A stretch of 64,000 nt of DNA. It comes from Pseudomonas rustica. Its GTDB lineage: Bacteria > Pseudomonadota > Gammaproteobacteria > Pseudomonadales > Pseudomonadaceae. The DNA is taken from contig NZ_JAGYHF010000003.1 in assembly GCF_018336155.1 (NCBI RefSeq), positions 434,001 through 498,000 of the forward strand, written 5' to 3'. The translations under genes were made by a program, and so were the position numbers. Position 1 is the stretch's first letter. Each line of letters begins with the position of its first letter. Positions 6,945 to 17,172 of this stretch are shown piece by piece. The notes under the pieces were generated by a model. The model ran no database searches. It had not been told where the DNA came from and saw nothing but the letters and a program-made list of their open reading frames with translations.

Positions 6945-9644
6945 ATGAAATTTACGCTCAAGGAATTTTTCGCAGGCTTCCTGCGCACCCGCCACATCGC
7001 CCGGCACTTCCGTCGCCTGGCGTTGCTGGAATCGATCAACGACACCACGGTCAGCCGTGAAGTCCCACCGACTCTGGCCAACACTCTGGTCGATGCCGCG
7101 CATTGCGACAGCGGTGTGCTGCTGTCGTCATTGGGCACGCATTCCGATGGCCTCACCGATTTCGAAGTAGATGCGCTGCGTGCGCAATATGGCCTCAACG
7201 AAGTCGAACACGAGCAGCCGCTGCCGTGGTGGACTCACCTGTGGCACTGCTACAAAAACCCGTTCAACCTGCTGCTGACGCTGTTGGCGGTGATCTCGTG
7301 GCTGACCGAAGACCTCAAGGCAGCCGTGGTGATTTTTTCCATGGTGGTGCTGTCGACGCTGCTGCGCTTCTGGCAGGAAAGCAAATCCAACCAGGCCGCC
7401 GATGCACTGAAAGCCATGGTCAGCAACACCGCCACCGTGATGCGCCGAGACGCGCCACGCAGCGAATTGCCGATCAAACAATTGGTCCCGGGCGACCTGA
7501 TCGTGCTCTCGGCCGGTGACATGATTCCTGCCGATTGCCGCGTGCTCAACGCCAAGGATCTGTTCGTCAGCCAAGCTGCAATGACCGGCGAATCGATGCC
7601 GGTGGAGAAGTTTCCGCGTCAGGCTGATCGCGACACGCGCAATCCGCTGGAGCTGGACAACATCCTGTTCATGGGCACCAACGTGGTGTCCGGCACAGCA
7701 GTGGCGGTGATCCTGACCACCGGCAACAGCACCTATTTCGGTGCGCTGGCCCAGCGAGTTGGTGCAACCGATCGCGCGGTGACTTCGTTCCAGCAGGGCG
7801 TCAACAAAGTCAGCTGGCTGTTGATCCGTTTCATGTTCGTCATGGCGCCGCTGGTGCTGTTCATCAACGGTTTCACCAAGGGTGACTGGACGGAAGCACT
7901 GCTGTTCGCGTTGTCGATTGCCGTCGGCCTGACCCCAGAAATGCTGCCGATGATCGTCACCTCGACGCTGGCCAAAGGCGCGGTGTTTCTGTCGCGTAAA
8001 AAAGTCATCGTCAAGCGCCTCGATGCGATCCAGAACTTCGGCGCGATGGACGTGCTGTGCACCGACAAGACCGGCACGCTGACGCAGGACAAGATCTTCC
8101 TCGCGCGCAATGTCGACGTGTGGGGTGCTGATTCCGATGACGTGCTGGAAATGGCCTACCTCAACAGCTACTACCAGACCGGCCTGAAAAACCTGCTGGA
8201 TGTCGCGGTGCTGGAGCATGTGGAAATCCACCGCGAACTGAAAGTCGGCACGGCGTTTCGCAAGGTCGATGAGATCCCGTTCGACTTCAATCGTCGGCGC
8301 ATGTCGGTGGTGGTCAAAGGGCGCGGCCAGCCGCATCAGCTGATCTGCAAAGGCGCGGTGGAAGAAGTGCTGGCGGTGTGCAGCCGCGTGCGTCACGGCG
8401 ACGTCGATGAAGCCTTGAGCGATGAATTGCTGACCAGGATTCGTCAGGTCACCGCAGCATTCAACGCTGAAGGCTTGCGCGTGGTGGCCGTGGCCGCACG
8501 CTCGATGCCCGAAGGGCGCGAAATTTACAGCCTGGCCGATGAGCAAAAACTGACGCTGATTGGTTACGTGGCGTTTCTCGATCCACCGAAAGAAAGCACT
8601 GCGCCCGCGCTGAAAGCCTTGGCCGAACATGGCGTGGCAGTGAAAGTGCTGACCGGCGACAACGAACTGGTGACCGCGAAGATCTGCCGTGAAGTCGGCC
8701 TCGCGCAACAAGGCCTGCTGCTGGGCAACGACGTCGAGCGCATGAGCGATGCCGAACTGGCGGTGGCGGTAGAGACCACCAATGTCTTCGCCAAACTGAC
8801 GCCGTCGCACAAGGAGCGCATCGTGCGCATCCTCAAGGGCAACGGCCATGTGGTCGGGTTCATGGGCGACGGCATCAACGATGCACCAGCCCTGCGTACC
8901 GCCGACATCGGTATTTCCGTGGACAGCGCGGTGGACATCGCCAAGGAAGCGGCCGACATCATCCTTCTGGAAAAGAGCCTAATGGTGCTGGAGGAGGGCG
9001 TGCTCGAAGGGCGGCGCACCTTCGCCAACATGCTCAAGTACATCAAGATGACCGCCAGCTCCAACTTCGGCAACGTGTTCTCGGTGCTGGTCGCCAGTGC
9101 GTTTATTCCGTTCCTGCCAATGCTGCCGATGCACCTGTTGGTGCAGAACCTGCTCTACGACATTTCGCAGATCGCCATTCCGTTCGATAACGTCGACGAG
9201 GAAATGCTGAAAAAACCACAACGCTGGCAGCCGGGCGACGTCGGGCGCTTCATGCTGTTTTTCGGCCCGATCAGCTCGATCTTTGACATCACCACGTTCG
9301 CCTTGATGTGGTACGTCTTCGATGCCAACACCCCGGATCACCAGACGCTGTTCCAGTCCGGCTGGTTCGTGGTCGGGTTGCTGACCCAGACGCTGATCGT
9401 GCACATGATCCGCACGCCGAAGATTCCGTTCCTGCAAAGCCGTGCCGCCATGCCGCTGCTGGTGATGACCGGAATCATCATGGCGGTGGGGATCTTCCTG
9501 CCGATGGGGCCGCTGGCGCACTACTTCAAATTGCAGGCGCTGCCGTCGCTGTACTTCGTGTTTCTGCCGGTGATTCTGCTGGCGTACATGGCGCTGACCC
9601 AAGCGGTGAAAGGCTTCTACATCCGCCGGTTTGGCTGGCAATAA
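6945..9644 (+). CDS. mgtA: MgtA-type Mg2+-importing P-type ATPase
   Basis: 899 residues, the length of MgtA/MgtB. It uses ATP to import Mg2+ across the inner membrane. The actuator motif MTGES, the phosphorylation motif CTDKTGTLT with Asp374, and the hinge GDGINDAPAL are intact. Paired hydrophobic helices lie near 110-150 and 280-340, with six more after residue 700. The ATG at 6945 (MKFTLKEFF) is used because it sits at the normal family start; the frame stays open to 6864 with no homology. A hairpin-rich leader precedes it and mgtC follows after 156 bases, echoing the mgtCB pairing of Salmonella in reversed order. Confidence 0.95.
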   Translation: MKFTLKEFFAGFLRTRHIARHFRRLALLESINDTTVSREVPPTLANTLVDAAHCDSGVLLSSLGTHSDGLTDFEVDALRAQYGLNEVEHEQPLPWWTHLWHCYKNPFNLLLTLLAVISWLTEDLKAAVVIFSMVVLSTLLRFWQESKSNQAADALKAMVSNTATVMRRDAPRSELPIKQLVPGDLIVLSAGDMIPADCRVLNAKDLFVSQAAMTGESMPVEKFPRQADRDTRNPLELDNILFMGTNVVSGTAVAVILTTGNSTYFGALAQRVGATDRAVTSFQQGVNKVSWLLIRFMFVMAPLVLFINGFTKGDWTEALLFALSIAVGLTPEMLPMIVTSTLAKGAVFLSRKKVIVKRLDAIQNFGAMDVLCTDKTGTLTQDKIFLARNVDVWGADSDDVLEMAYLNSYYQTGLKNLLDVAVLEHVEIHRELKVGTAFRKVDEIPFDFNRRRMSVVVKGRGQPHQLICKGAVEEVLAVCSRVRHGDVDEALSDELLTRIRQVTAAFNAEGLRVVAVAARSMPEGREIYSLADEQKLTLIGYVAFLDPPKESTAPALKALAEHGVAVKVLTGDNELVTAKICREVGLAQQGLLLGNDVERMSDAELAVAVETTNVFAKLTPSHKERIVRILKGNGHVVGFMGDGINDAPALRTADIGISVDSAVDIAKEAADIILLEKSLMVLEEGVLEGRRTFANMLKYIKMTASSNFGNVFSVLVASAFIPFLPMLPMHLLVQNLLYDISQIAIPFDNVDEEMLKKPQRWQPGDVGRFMLFFGPISSIFDITTFALMWYVFDANTPDHQTLFQSGWFVVGLLTQTLIVHMIRTPKIPFLQSRAAMPLLVMTGIIMAVGIFLPMGPLAHYFKLQALPSLYFVFLPVILLAYMALTQAVKGFYIRRFGWQ

Positions 9645-9661
9645 CAGCAACACCGCTCCCC

Positions 9662-9750
9662 CCTGTAGGAGCTGCCGAAGGCTGCGATCTTTTGATTTTG
9701 TTTTCAAAAGGCAACATCAAAAGATCGCAGCCTTCGGCAGCTCCTACAGG
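9662..9750. repeat. Palindromic repeat (family B, CCTGTAGGAGCTGCCG type)
   Basis: Arms CCTGTAGGAGCTGCCGAAGG and its complement flank a loop rich in A and T with GATCTTTTGAT. It sits between mgtA and mgtC and could form a strong hairpin that ends mgtA transcripts or stabilises their 3' end. Other copies are near 19512, 30683 (short), 35040, 37874 and 63220. Confidence 0.85.
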
Positions 9751-9800
9751 GGCTCGTTTCAAGCAGGCCCCACAAGGGGGTTTGTGTTTTTTTCAGGAAG

Positions 9801-10523
9801 ATGACGATGCAAGCCATCAACAACCTCAACCTCGATTCACTGCTCGACACCCTCGTCAGCCTCAGCGCCGCGTTCATCCTCGGTGGCCTGATCGGTTTCG
9901 AGCGCCAGTACCGACAACGCACCGCCGGCCTGCGCACGAACGTGCTGGTCGCCGTCGGCGCAGCGATTTTCGTCGACATGGCCAACCGTCTCGCCGGCGC
10001 TGAAGGCGCGGTGCGCGTGGTTGCCTACGTGGTCTCCGGCATCGGTTTTCTCGGCGCCGGGGTGATCATGCGTGAAGAGGGCAACGTGCGCGGCCTCAAC
10101 ACCGCCGCGACTCTATGGACTTCTGCGGCAGTGGGCGCCTGCGCCGGCGCCGACCTGCTCGCCGAAGCCGTGCTCGGCACGCTGTTTATCCTCGCTGCGA
10201 ACACCTTGCTGCGGCCGATCGTCAACAACATCAACCGCCAACCGCTGGACGTGGTGTCGGCGGAAGTCACCAACATCGTCTACGTTATCGCCCGGCGTTC
10301 GCAGCAAACGGCGGTGTTCGCGTTGCTCGAAGCTGAACTGGAGCGCAGTAATTACCCGGCCAGTGATGTCGACGTGCATGCCTTCGGTGCGGACGAAATC
10401 GAGATCGAAGCGACATTGGCGACAACGTCGGTGGACGGCGATGAGCTGGATGCACTGGTCGCGCGGATCTCGACGTCAGCGTTGGTGGTGCAGGCGTTCT
10501 GGAGTCCGAGTACCACCGAATAG
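9801..10523 (+). CDS. mgtC: MgtC/SapB family membrane protein
   Basis: 240 residues. Four or five hydrophobic helices occupy the first 150 residues, with the MgtC hallmark stretch LGGLIGFERQYRQRTAGLRT (about 31-50) and GIGFLGAGVIMREEG. The C-terminal soluble domain (about 150-235) has an ACT-like length. MgtC proteins support growth at low Mg2+ and inside macrophages, and in Salmonella act on the F-type ATP synthase; they are not themselves Mg2+ pumps. The position downstream of mgtA supports a low-Mg2+ role. A start two codons later (9807) is equally possible. Confidence 0.88.
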   Translation: MTMQAINNLNLDSLLDTLVSLSAAFILGGLIGFERQYRQRTAGLRTNVLVAVGAAIFVDMANRLAGAEGAVRVVAYVVSGIGFLGAGVIMREEGNVRGLNTAATLWTSAAVGACAGADLLAEAVLGTLFILAANTLLRPIVNNINRQPLDVVSAEVTNIVYVIARRSQQTAVFALLEAELERSNYPASDVDVHAFGADEIEIEATLATTSVDGDELDALVARISTSALVVQAFWSPSTTE

Positions 10524-10671
10524 CCGCACTTTGTTGGCGCCGGCCTGGCGTGGCCGAGCGCGTAAATCAAGGAATTACCGCCAGTCTTTTTAGGACGCGT
10601 CCTACAGAATCTTCCGTTTGGCCTCCGTAGGCTTTCATTCATTTGAAGCCGTTTAACCCGTGAGGTTTACG

Positions 10672-11106
10672 ATGAACAACAAAGCCCTGCGCATTCTGAT
10701 CGCCGATCCGCAACATTTTCACCGCATGAAAATCGAGCGTGCATTCAATGGCCTCGGCTACTACCGCATCGCGCCGGTACAGAGCTTGGTCGACCTGCTG
10801 ACCCTGGTCGATTACGGCTGCGAACCCTTCGACATCGTGGTGATCAACGCTGAAATGGCCGCTGGCTCACTGGATCTGCTGGGGTTTTTTCTCGATAACC
10901 CGCATGTTCGCCACGCCTTGATCTACAACGAACCTACTGCGCCATCACGGGCGATTCCGGGTTTTGCGCAGGATAATGTGCAGCTCAGCCATTGCGCTCT
11001 GCCGAATGCGCGAATGATCGAGCAGTTGGCGGCGCTGGCCGATGCGCCAAAACCTGGAGCCTGCGCTGACTTGATGCGTGTTCCAGCGTTGAAACGTCAG
11101 GCTTAG
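10672..11106 (+). CDS. Stand-alone degenerate receiver-domain protein
   Basis: 144 residues with the alternating pattern of a CheY-like receiver and no output domain. It begins with the beta1 strand LRILIADP, and the segment FDIVVINAEM (53-62) aligns with the phospho-acceptor strand, but Asn59 stands where Asp is required. The acidic pair after beta1 is reduced to one Asp, and the conserved Lys of beta5 is not evident (CALPNAR). It is therefore likely a pseudo-receiver that binds partners without phosphorylation. GTGAGG upstream supports the ATG at 10672. It precedes the LuxR-type regulator and the BvgS-like kinase on the same strand (gap of 142 bases to the regulator), so it may belong to that pathway. 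Confidence 0.7.
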   Translation: MNNKALRILIADPQHFHRMKIERAFNGLGYYRIAPVQSLVDLLTLVDYGCEPFDIVVINAEMAAGSLDLLGFFLDNPHVRHALIYNEPTAPSRAIPGFAQDNVQLSHCALPNARMIEQLAALADAPKPGACADLMRVPALKRQA

Positions 11107-11248
11107 ACACAAATATTCAATGGCCGCAACTGTCAAACCTGACAGGTAGATTCGCCGTCGTTCCCGTGCAACAGTCTTTGCGCAGCCACCCTGTCCGCTC
11201 AACGCGACAGCGGGGCGCCATCGTCTGGTCTTGCCATCGGGAGTGTTC

Positions 11249-11875
11249 ATGAAGTCAGCGCTGGTCGTCGAAGATCATCCGGTGGTGTTTGCCGCCGTCA
11301 GAATCGTGCTGCAAGCCGAAGGCTTCAAAGTTATCCAAGAAACCTCCAGTGGTCTTGAGGTTTTGGCATTGATCCGCCAACACCAGCCGGATCTGCTGAT
11401 ACTCGATCTGAATTTGCCTGGCTTGGATGGTCTCGAAGTGCTGGCGCGGATCAAGGCCAATGATCTGAACTGTCGGGTGCTGATCTTCACCTCGCGTGAA
11501 GCGCGTTTTTATCAGGAGCGCTGCTTGCGCGCTGGCGCCATGGCGTTTGTGCCCAAGACCAATCAGCTGGAGCAGTTGCACAAGGCGATTCAGGCGCTGA
11601 TGTCGGGGTACACCTACTTCACGGCATTGCCTGATCAGGCACATTCATCCAACTCCCTGCAATACACCGAAAAGCAGCTGATCGATCAGCTCTCCGACCG
11701 GGAGTTGAGCATCTTCGTGCAACTGGGGCTGGGTAAATCCAACAAAGCCATCGCCGAAGACATGCACCTCAGCCACAAGACCGTCAGCACCTATAAAACC
11801 CGATTGATGACCAAACTCGGCGTCGCGTCTGCCGTTCACTTGCGTGACTTCGCCAAGCGCAATCATTTGATCTGA
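11249..11875 (+). CDS. LuxR/FixJ-family response regulator (BvgA/EvgA-like)
   Basis: 208 residues. The receiver domain (1-120) has Glu8/Asp9 acidic residues after beta1, phospho-acceptor Asp53 in [13 protein letters not shown], Thr81 and Lys103. The C-terminal NarL-type helix-turn-helix covers about 145-205 ([21 protein letters not shown] ... [14 protein letters not shown]). The architecture matches BvgA and EvgA, partners of hybrid kinases with periplasmic solute-binding domains. Its stop lies 10 bases before the start of such a kinase, so the two form a two-component pair. The start at 11249 is used because [10 protein letters not shown] is a normal family start. Target genes cannot be seen. 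Confidence 0.9.
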   Translation: MKSALVVEDHPVVFAAVRIVLQAEGFKVIQETSSGLEVLALIRQHQPDLLILDLNLPGLDGLEVLARIKANDLNCRVLIFTSREARFYQERCLRAGAMAFVPKTNQLEQLHKAIQALMSGYTYFTALPDQAHSSNSLQYTEKQLIDQLSDRELSIFVQLGLGKSNKAIAEDMHLSHKTVSTYKTRLMTKLGVASAVHLRDFAKRNHLI

Positions 11876-11885
11876 GGGGCCGCAC

Positions 11886-14800
11886 ATGAGGCTGGGCCGC
11901 TGGGTTCTGATCCTGTTGTCGGCGTGGGGGCTAATGGCGTCGGCCGAGACCGCGCCCACGACGCTGGAGATCCTCACGCGAACCCGGCTGGAGAACGTTC
12001 ACGTTCGGCTCGATGGCACGGATCGGTATTGGCTGCGTCAGCACCCGGTGCTACGCATGGGCATTTCCGGGCCGGATTACCCGCCGTTCGAATTGACCCG
12101 CAACCACCATCAACTGGAAGGGCTCAGCGCCGATTACGCCGATCTGCTCGCGCAATTGCTGAATATGCGTGTCGAAGTGCTGCGCTACGCCAACCGCGAA
12201 GCGGCCATTACCGCGCTCAAACGGGGCGAGCTGGACGTGCTCGGCACCTCGAACAACTTTGAATTGGCTGATCCTGAACTGGTGCTGTCCCGCGCGTACG
12301 CTGAAGATCAGCCAATGCTGGTGACCCGGCTCGGAGACGCGCCGCTGGCCGATCTTGCCGGCAAACGCCTGGCCATGGCCGAAGACTACTTGCCACTGGC
12401 GACCGTGCAGGGCTTTTATCCACAGACCCATATTCAGCGCTACCGCTCAGCCATGGACGCGCTCGGCGCCGTGGCCTTCGGCAGGGACGATGCGTACCTC
12501 GGCGACTTCATCAGTGCCAACTACCTGATCAACACCAATTACCGCAACGACGTGCAACTGGCCGGGCCGTCCGGGCTGGATGCCAACCCGTTCGGCTTCG
12601 CGCTGCGCCGCACGGATGCGCGATTGAAACGGATCATCGACAAGGCGCTGGCCGCCATTCCCCTGCATCAACGGCAGATCATCGAGCAACGCTGGAGCGC
12701 CGGGCGCGCGGAAATGGCCGAGCAGTCGCAAGTGCGCCTGAGTGCCAAAGAACAGCGCTGGCTCGACCAGCATCCGCGTGTGCGGGTCGGCGTTATCGAT
12801 GATTTTGCGCCGCTGTCGTTTTTTGATGCCGAAGGTCGCCTCAGCGGGCTTGCGGCGCCGTTGTTGAGTCTGATCAGTCAGCGCAGCGGCCTGACGTTCG
12901 AGGTGGTGCGCGGTCGCTCGCTGGATCGCCAGATCGAGCAATTGAAGGTTGGCGAGCTCGATGTGCTGCCAGTGGTGACGCCGAGCAGTGAGCGTGAAGC
13001 CGAATTGCGCTTTACCCGAGCGTATCTGAGCAATCCGTTCGTGCTGGTCACGGCTGCAGGTGTGGACAGCCCGCGCAGCCTCGATGATCTGGCCGGCAAA
13101 CGCCTGGCGATTTATCGCGGGCATCCGTTGCGTGGTTATCTGCTCGAACATGCGCCGCTGGTGAAATTGGTCGAAGTGCCCAGCCCGGCGGCGGGCATGG
13201 ACATGATCGGTAAAGGCCAGGCAGACGCGACCGTGAGTTCGTTGCTGGTGGCGCGCTATCTGATTGCCCGTCACTACCGTGAACGCATGCGAATTGTCAC
13301 CACCGTCGGTGATCAACCCGCCAGAATCGCCTTGGCCACGGTGCCGCAGGCGGCTGAGCTTCAGTCGATTCTGAACAAGGCATTGCTGAGCATCGCGCCG
13401 CAGGAAATCGATGAACTGGTCGGCCGCTGGAGCCATGACATGGTGGTCGATGACAGCTATTGGCTGCGTCATCGCGGGGAAATTCTGCGCGGCTTTATCG
13501 GTGCGGCGGTGTTGCTGCTATTGGCACTGGCCTGGATCGGTTTTCAGCGCCGGCAGATCCGTCAACGGCAGCAATGGTTGCAGCAATTGCAGGAGGCCAA
13601 GGACGTGGCCGACGATGCCAATCGTGCGAAAACCACGTTTCTGGCGACCATGAGTCATGAAATCCGCACGCCGATGAACACCTTGATCGGCATGCTTGAA
13701 CTGGCGCTGAAACGTGCGGAGGAGGGCGTGACCGATCGCCTGGCGATCCAGGTCGCATCCAGTGCCGGGCAGCAATTGCTGGCGCTGATTGGCGACATTC
13801 TTGATATTGCGCGGATTGAATCCGGGCATTTGTCGCTGGCGCCCGAACGCGCGAATCTGCGTGAACTGGTCAGTTCGGTGTGCAGGGTTTTCGAAGGTTT
13901 GGCGCGACAGAAACGCTTGCTCTGGCACCTTGATCTAGAGGCTGGCAGCGACGTTGATGTGCTGATCGACCCGACGCGGTTCAAGCAGGTGCTATCGAAT
14001 CTGCTGAGCAATGCGATCAAGTTCACCGAGACCGGCGAAGTGAGTTTGCAACTGCGCGTGAATGCTTTGGAGGCCGGGCAACTGGCGGTCTGCGTGATTA
14101 TCGAAGACAGCGGCATTGGCATCAGCCCTGAAGACAGGCAGCGTTTGTTCAGTCCGTTTGTGCAGGCCGGCAATGACCCGCATGCGGCGCGCAGTGGTTC
14201 GGGATTGGGCTTGGTCATCAGTCGCAGCCTGTGCGAAATGATGGGCGGCGAGTTGCAACTCGAGAGCAAAACCGGCGTCGGCACGCGAGTCACCGTTCGC
14301 CTTGAGGTGGCGTTGCTGGAAGCGCTCGAACAAAACCATGCGCCCACGCCAATCGCCTCCGAATCCGTGCAATCGCTGAGCATTCTGGTGGTGGACGATC
14401 ACCCGGTGAACCGCTTGTTGCTGTGTTGGCAACTCAGTGAGTTGGGGCACCGGACGGTCGACACTGAAGACGGCGAGCAGGGCTTGAAACTGTGGCGCGA
14501 GCAACCTTTTGACGTGCTCATCACCGACTGCAACATGCCCCGGCGCAGCGGTTATGAACTGGCGCGCGCGATTCGTCAGGACGAAGCGCTCGCAGGTGTC
14601 GGTCGACGTTTGATTATTGGTTTTACGGCCAATGCGCTGGTCGAGGAAAGAGCTCGTTGCCTCGCAGCGGGCATGGACGATTGCCTGTTCAAACCGATCC
14701 GTTTGCACGATCTGAGTGTGGCGTTGAGCGGCGTCAGCCACATTGAGCGAGGTATCGAACGATCAGAGAATCCGCCGCTGGCTGAGTTCGACCTCAGCGC

Positions 14801-15104
14801 GCTGGAGCAGTTGGCGGGGAATAACCGCGCCCTCATCGTTCACCTGCGCAAAGAAGTACTGAACAGCCTGCACGCCGATTTGCTGCGCCTCGACGATCTG
14901 TTGCAAACCCCTGACCGTGGCGGCCTGCGCGATCTGGCCCATCACATCAAGGGCGGTGCACAAATGGTCGGCGCCGCGCGCGTGGTGTCGGCGTGTACCG
15001 ACCTCGAACACGCCTGCCGCGATGCTGAAAGCGCTACGCTGGGGGTTAGCGCCAGCGCATTGCGCGAGGCCATGCAAGTTCTCGCGCAACGGCTTCAGGC
15101 CTGA
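11886..15104 (+). CDS. BvgS-like unorthodox hybrid sensor histidine kinase
   Basis: 1072 residues. A signal peptide is followed by two periplasmic solute-binding (Venus flytrap) domains, about 45-275 and 290-530, a membrane helix at about 537-553 and a short coiled coil. The kinase core has His591 in MSHEIRTP, N-box [11 protein letters not shown], and G boxes DSGIGI and GSGLGL. A receiver domain has acceptor Asp881 (LITDCNMP), and an Hpt domain carries His1019 (AHHIKGGA). This gives a full His-Asp-His relay, which would pass phosphate to the response regulator just upstream. No PAS domain fits between the membrane helix and the kinase, unlike BvgS. The ligand is unknown; family members bind small metabolites or sense closed-lobe states. 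Confidence 0.92.
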   Translation: MRLGRWVLILLSAWGLMASAETAPTTLEILTRTRLENVHVRLDGTDRYWLRQHPVLRMGISGPDYPPFELTRNHHQLEGLSADYADLLAQLLNMRVEVLRYANREAAITALKRGELDVLGTSNNFELADPELVLSRAYAEDQPMLVTRLGDAPLADLAGKRLAMAEDYLPLATVQGFYPQTHIQRYRSAMDALGAVAFGRDDAYLGDFISANYLINTNYRNDVQLAGPSGLDANPFGFALRRTDARLKRIIDKALAAIPLHQRQIIEQRWSAGRAEMAEQSQVRLSAKEQRWLDQHPRVRVGVIDDFAPLSFFDAEGRLSGLAAPLLSLISQRSGLTFEVVRGRSLDRQIEQLKVGELDVLPVVTPSSEREAELRFTRAYLSNPFVLVTAAGVDSPRSLDDLAGKRLAIYRGHPLRGYLLEHAPLVKLVEVPSPAAGMDMIGKGQADATVSSLLVARYLIARHYRERMRIVTTVGDQPARIALATVPQAAELQSILNKALLSIAPQEIDELVGRWSHDMVVDDSYWLRHRGEILRGFIGAAVLLLLALAWIGFQRRQIRQRQQWLQQLQEAKDVADDANRAKTTFLATMSHEIRTPMNTLIGMLELALKRAEEGVTDRLAIQVASSAGQQLLALIGDILDIARIESGHLSLAPERANLRELVSSVCRVFEGLARQKRLLWHLDLEAGSDVDVLIDPTRFKQVLSNLLSNAIKFTETGEVSLQLRVNALEAGQLAVCVIIEDSGIGISPEDRQRLFSPFVQAGNDPHAARSGSGLGLVISRSLCEMMGGELQLESKTGVGTRVTVRLEVALLEALEQNHAPTPIASESVQSLSILVVDDHPVNRLLLCWQLSELGHRTVDTEDGEQGLKLWREQPFDVLITDCNMPRRSGYELARAIRQDEALAGVGRRLIIGFTANALVEERARCLAAGMDDCLFKPIRLHDLSVALSGVSHIERGIERSENPPLAEFDLSALEQLAGNNRALIVHLRKEVLNSLHADLLRLDDLLQTPDRGGLRDLAHHIKGGAQMVGAARVVSACTDLEHACRDAESATLGVSASALREAMQVLAQRLQA

Positions 15105-15108
15105 GCGA

Positions 15109-15912
15109 TCAATCCCAGATGGGCGCGATGCCTTTTGGGCTGGTCAGGCGGTGGCCGCGCTCCAGCGTAGCGATCTGCGCCATGTCGGCATCGCTCAGCT
15201 TGAGGGCGGTGGCGCCGAGGTTGCTATGCAGGTTGGCGCGCTTGGTCGACGACGGAATCACTGCGTAACCCGATTGCATGGCCCATGCCAGCGTGACTTG
15301 TGCCGGAGTGGCTTGCAGGCGTGCAGCGATCTGCTCGATCACCGGATCCTTCAAGACTTCACCGTAAGCGAGGGTCATGTACGAGGTGATGTGAATGCCC
15401 TGGCTTTTGGCGAACTCAGCCACCGCGCGGTTTTGCAGGTACGGGTGCAATTCGATCTGGTTGGTGGCGATATTGTCGGCGCCGACGGCTTTGATGGCTT
15501 GCTTCATCAGGTCGATGGTGAAGTTGGACACGCCGATCTGCCGGGTCAGGCCCAGACGTTTGGCTTCCAGCAGAGCGCCCATGAATTCTTCGACGGGCAC
15601 TTGGTCTTCCGGCGATGGCCAGTGGATCAGCGTCAGGTCGAGGTAGTCGGTTTGCAGTTTTTGCAGGCTCTCTTTGAGGCTGTCGATCAGGCGATCTTTG
15701 GCGAAGTTGGCGATCCAGATTTTGCTGGTGATGAACAGGTCTTCGCGGGGGATGCCGCTGGCGGCGATGGCCTGGCCGACGTCCGCTTCGTTTTCATAAA
15801 TTTGCGCGGTGTCGATGACGCGGTAACCGAGTTCAAGGGCGGTGCTCACCGAGTCAATGACCACCTGGCCTTGCAGGCGAAAGGTACCGAGGCCGAAAGC
15901 GGGAACAGACAT
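15109..15912 (-). CDS. dkgB: DkgB-type aldo/keto reductase
   Basis: 267 residues, collinear with E. coli DkgB (2,5-diketo-D-gluconate reductase B, also a methylglyoxal reductase). NADPH-dependent reduction uses the tetrad Asp34, Tyr39, Lys64 and His97, all present. The cofactor signature [13 protein letters not shown] is near the C terminus. The start at 15912 has GGAG seven bases upstream and matches the family start [10 protein letters not shown]; the open frame upstream to 16014 has no homology. It converges on the kinase gene, with only 4 bases between stops, and is not part of that operon. The physiological substrate (aldehydes or diketogluconate) is inferred from the family. Confidence 0.9.
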   Translation of the reverse strand: MSVPAFGLGTFRLQGQVVIDSVSTALELGYRVIDTAQIYENEADVGQAIAASGIPREDLFITSKIWIANFAKDRLIDSLKESLQKLQTDYLDLTLIHWPSPEDQVPVEEFMGALLEAKRLGLTRQIGVSNFTIDLMKQAIKAVGADNIATNQIELHPYLQNRAVAEFAKSQGIHITSYMTLAYGEVLKDPVIEQIAARLQATPAQVTLAWAMQSGYAVIPSSTKRANLHSNLGATALKLSDADMAQIATLERGHRLTSPKGIAPIWD

Positions 15913-16048
15913 GAAAGACTCCAAGGGATTGCAGTGGGAATGCGGTCGAGTATCCGCGTGTGCATCCTTGAGAAAAACCGCTGCTGGGGCAAAGCAGTGT
16001 TGAGCAGAAGTCATGAATCAATCCTGGATTCTGTGTTGTCTGGACTGG

Positions 16049-16146
16049 CCTCTTCGCGAGCAAGCCCGCTCCCACAGGGATTTATGTTGGTAATGAATGT
16101 TGTGTACACCCCCAAATCCTGTGGGAGCGGGCTTGCTCGCGAAGGC
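16049..16146. repeat. REP-type inverted pair (family A)
   Basis: Inverted units TTCGCGAGCAAGCCCGCTCC and its complement, separated by about 45 bases, lie between the divergent-pointing ends of dkgB (upstream side) and the LysR gene's 3' end. Same family as at 6263, 46090 and 53482. Confidence 0.85.
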
Positions 16147-16158
16147 CGCGCCGCCGAT

Positions 16159-17067
16159 TCAGGCAATGTCGCTGCGCGCAAATTCCTCGCCGAGAAAATC
16201 AATCAACGTGCGCACCGACGGTAACAACCCCCGCCGTGACGGAAAAATCGCATGCACCACTCCACACTTCGGCGCCCACCCCGGAATCAACTCCACCACG
16301 CGCCCGGCGGCAATGTCCTCGCGCACCACCACACTCGGCAAATGCGCCACGCCGACCCCGGCAATCACTGCCTGACGCAACGCAATCAAATCATCAGTAA
16401 CCATGCGCGGCGTGTGCCGGATCAGCGCCGTGTTGTCGTTCGGCCCGAGCAGTTCCCACTGATACTCACGCTGCGCCGCGCCCCAATGCAGGCTCGGCAA
16501 ACCGTTGAGGTCAGCGGGCGAGGGCGGTGACGACAGGCGTTCAACAAACTGCGGACTGCCCACCACCGATTGCATGCTGTTGCCCAGCACCTTCATCACC
16601 ATGTCGGTGTTTTCCAGTGGCGGAAAGCGCACGCGCAAAGCGATATCGAAACCTTCGTGAATCAGGTCGACGCGACGATTGGTGCTCTCGATGAACAACT
16701 CAACCAGCGGATACTTGAGCATGTAGCGCGTGAGCATCGGCCCGACCCACGAGTTGAGCAGCGCCGTCGGGCAACTCAGGCGCACCAGCCCTTGCGGCTC
16801 GGAGCGGTTGCGTTCGATCAGTTCGGCGGCGCTTTCGGCTTCGATGCGCATGGCCAGGCAACGCTGGTAATAAGCCTGGCCGATTTCAGTCAGCGAACAA
16901 TGGCGGCTGGTGCGGTGCAGCAGGCGTACACCGAGGCGTTCTTCCAGTTCGGCAATGCGCCGGCTCAGCTTCGATTTGGGCATGTCCAACGCACGGCCGG
17001 CGGCGGCGAATCCGTGGTGTTCGACCACTTGGGTGAAGTAGTAAAGGGTGTTGAGGTCTTCCACCAT
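16159..17067 (-). CDS. LysR-family transcriptional regulator, divergent from pirin
   Basis: 302 residues. The N-terminal winged helix-turn-helix (about 1-65; LNTLYYFTQVVEHHGFAAAG and MPKSKLSRRIAELEERLGV) is followed by a substrate-binding co-inducer domain (about 90-295). The gene is divergently transcribed from the pirin/YcaC-like genes with a 105-base intergenic region that holds a perfect 7-7-7 inverted repeat at 17123-17143, so it probably controls them. Pro30-Lys31-Ser32 recognition-helix context resembles the subgroup that includes PA2432-type/AaeR-like regulators, but the inducer cannot be predicted. Confidence 0.88.
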   Translation of the reverse strand: MVEDLNTLYYFTQVVEHHGFAAAGRALDMPKSKLSRRIAELEERLGVRLLHRTSRHCSLTEIGQAYYQRCLAMRIEAESAAELIERNRSEPQGLVRLSCPTALLNSWVGPMLTRYMLKYPLVELFIESTNRRVDLIHEGFDIALRVRFPPLENTDMVMKVLGNSMQSVVGSPQFVERLSSPPSPADLNGLPSLHWGAAQREYQWELLGPNDNTALIRHTPRMVTDDLIALRQAVIAGVGVAHLPSVVVREDIAAGRVVELIPGWAPKCGVVHAIFPSRRGLLPSVRTLIDFLGEEFARSDIA

Positions 17068-17122
17068 CGTTCTCCAGATAGAACGCTAAGGCTGATTTTT
17101 GCAGTCTAGTGCATTAATGGTC

Positions 17123-17143
17123 ATGGATTTAAGCTTAATCCAT
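17123..17143. promoter_or_regulatory. Candidate LysR operator between LysR gene and pirin
   Basis: ATGGATT, seven bases (TAAGCTT), then AATCCAT: a perfect inverted repeat. It lies 30 bases before the pirin start and 56 bases from the LysR start, a usual place for a LysR binding site. Binding is inferred from position and symmetry only. Confidence 0.5.
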
Positions 17144-17172
17144 CGCATCATTCACCCCAATTGGAGACAACC

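Noticed and set aside
7128..8849. 573-codon minus-strand frame within mgtA
   Set aside because: Shadow of mgtA, which carries all P-type ATPase motifs in the plus frame.
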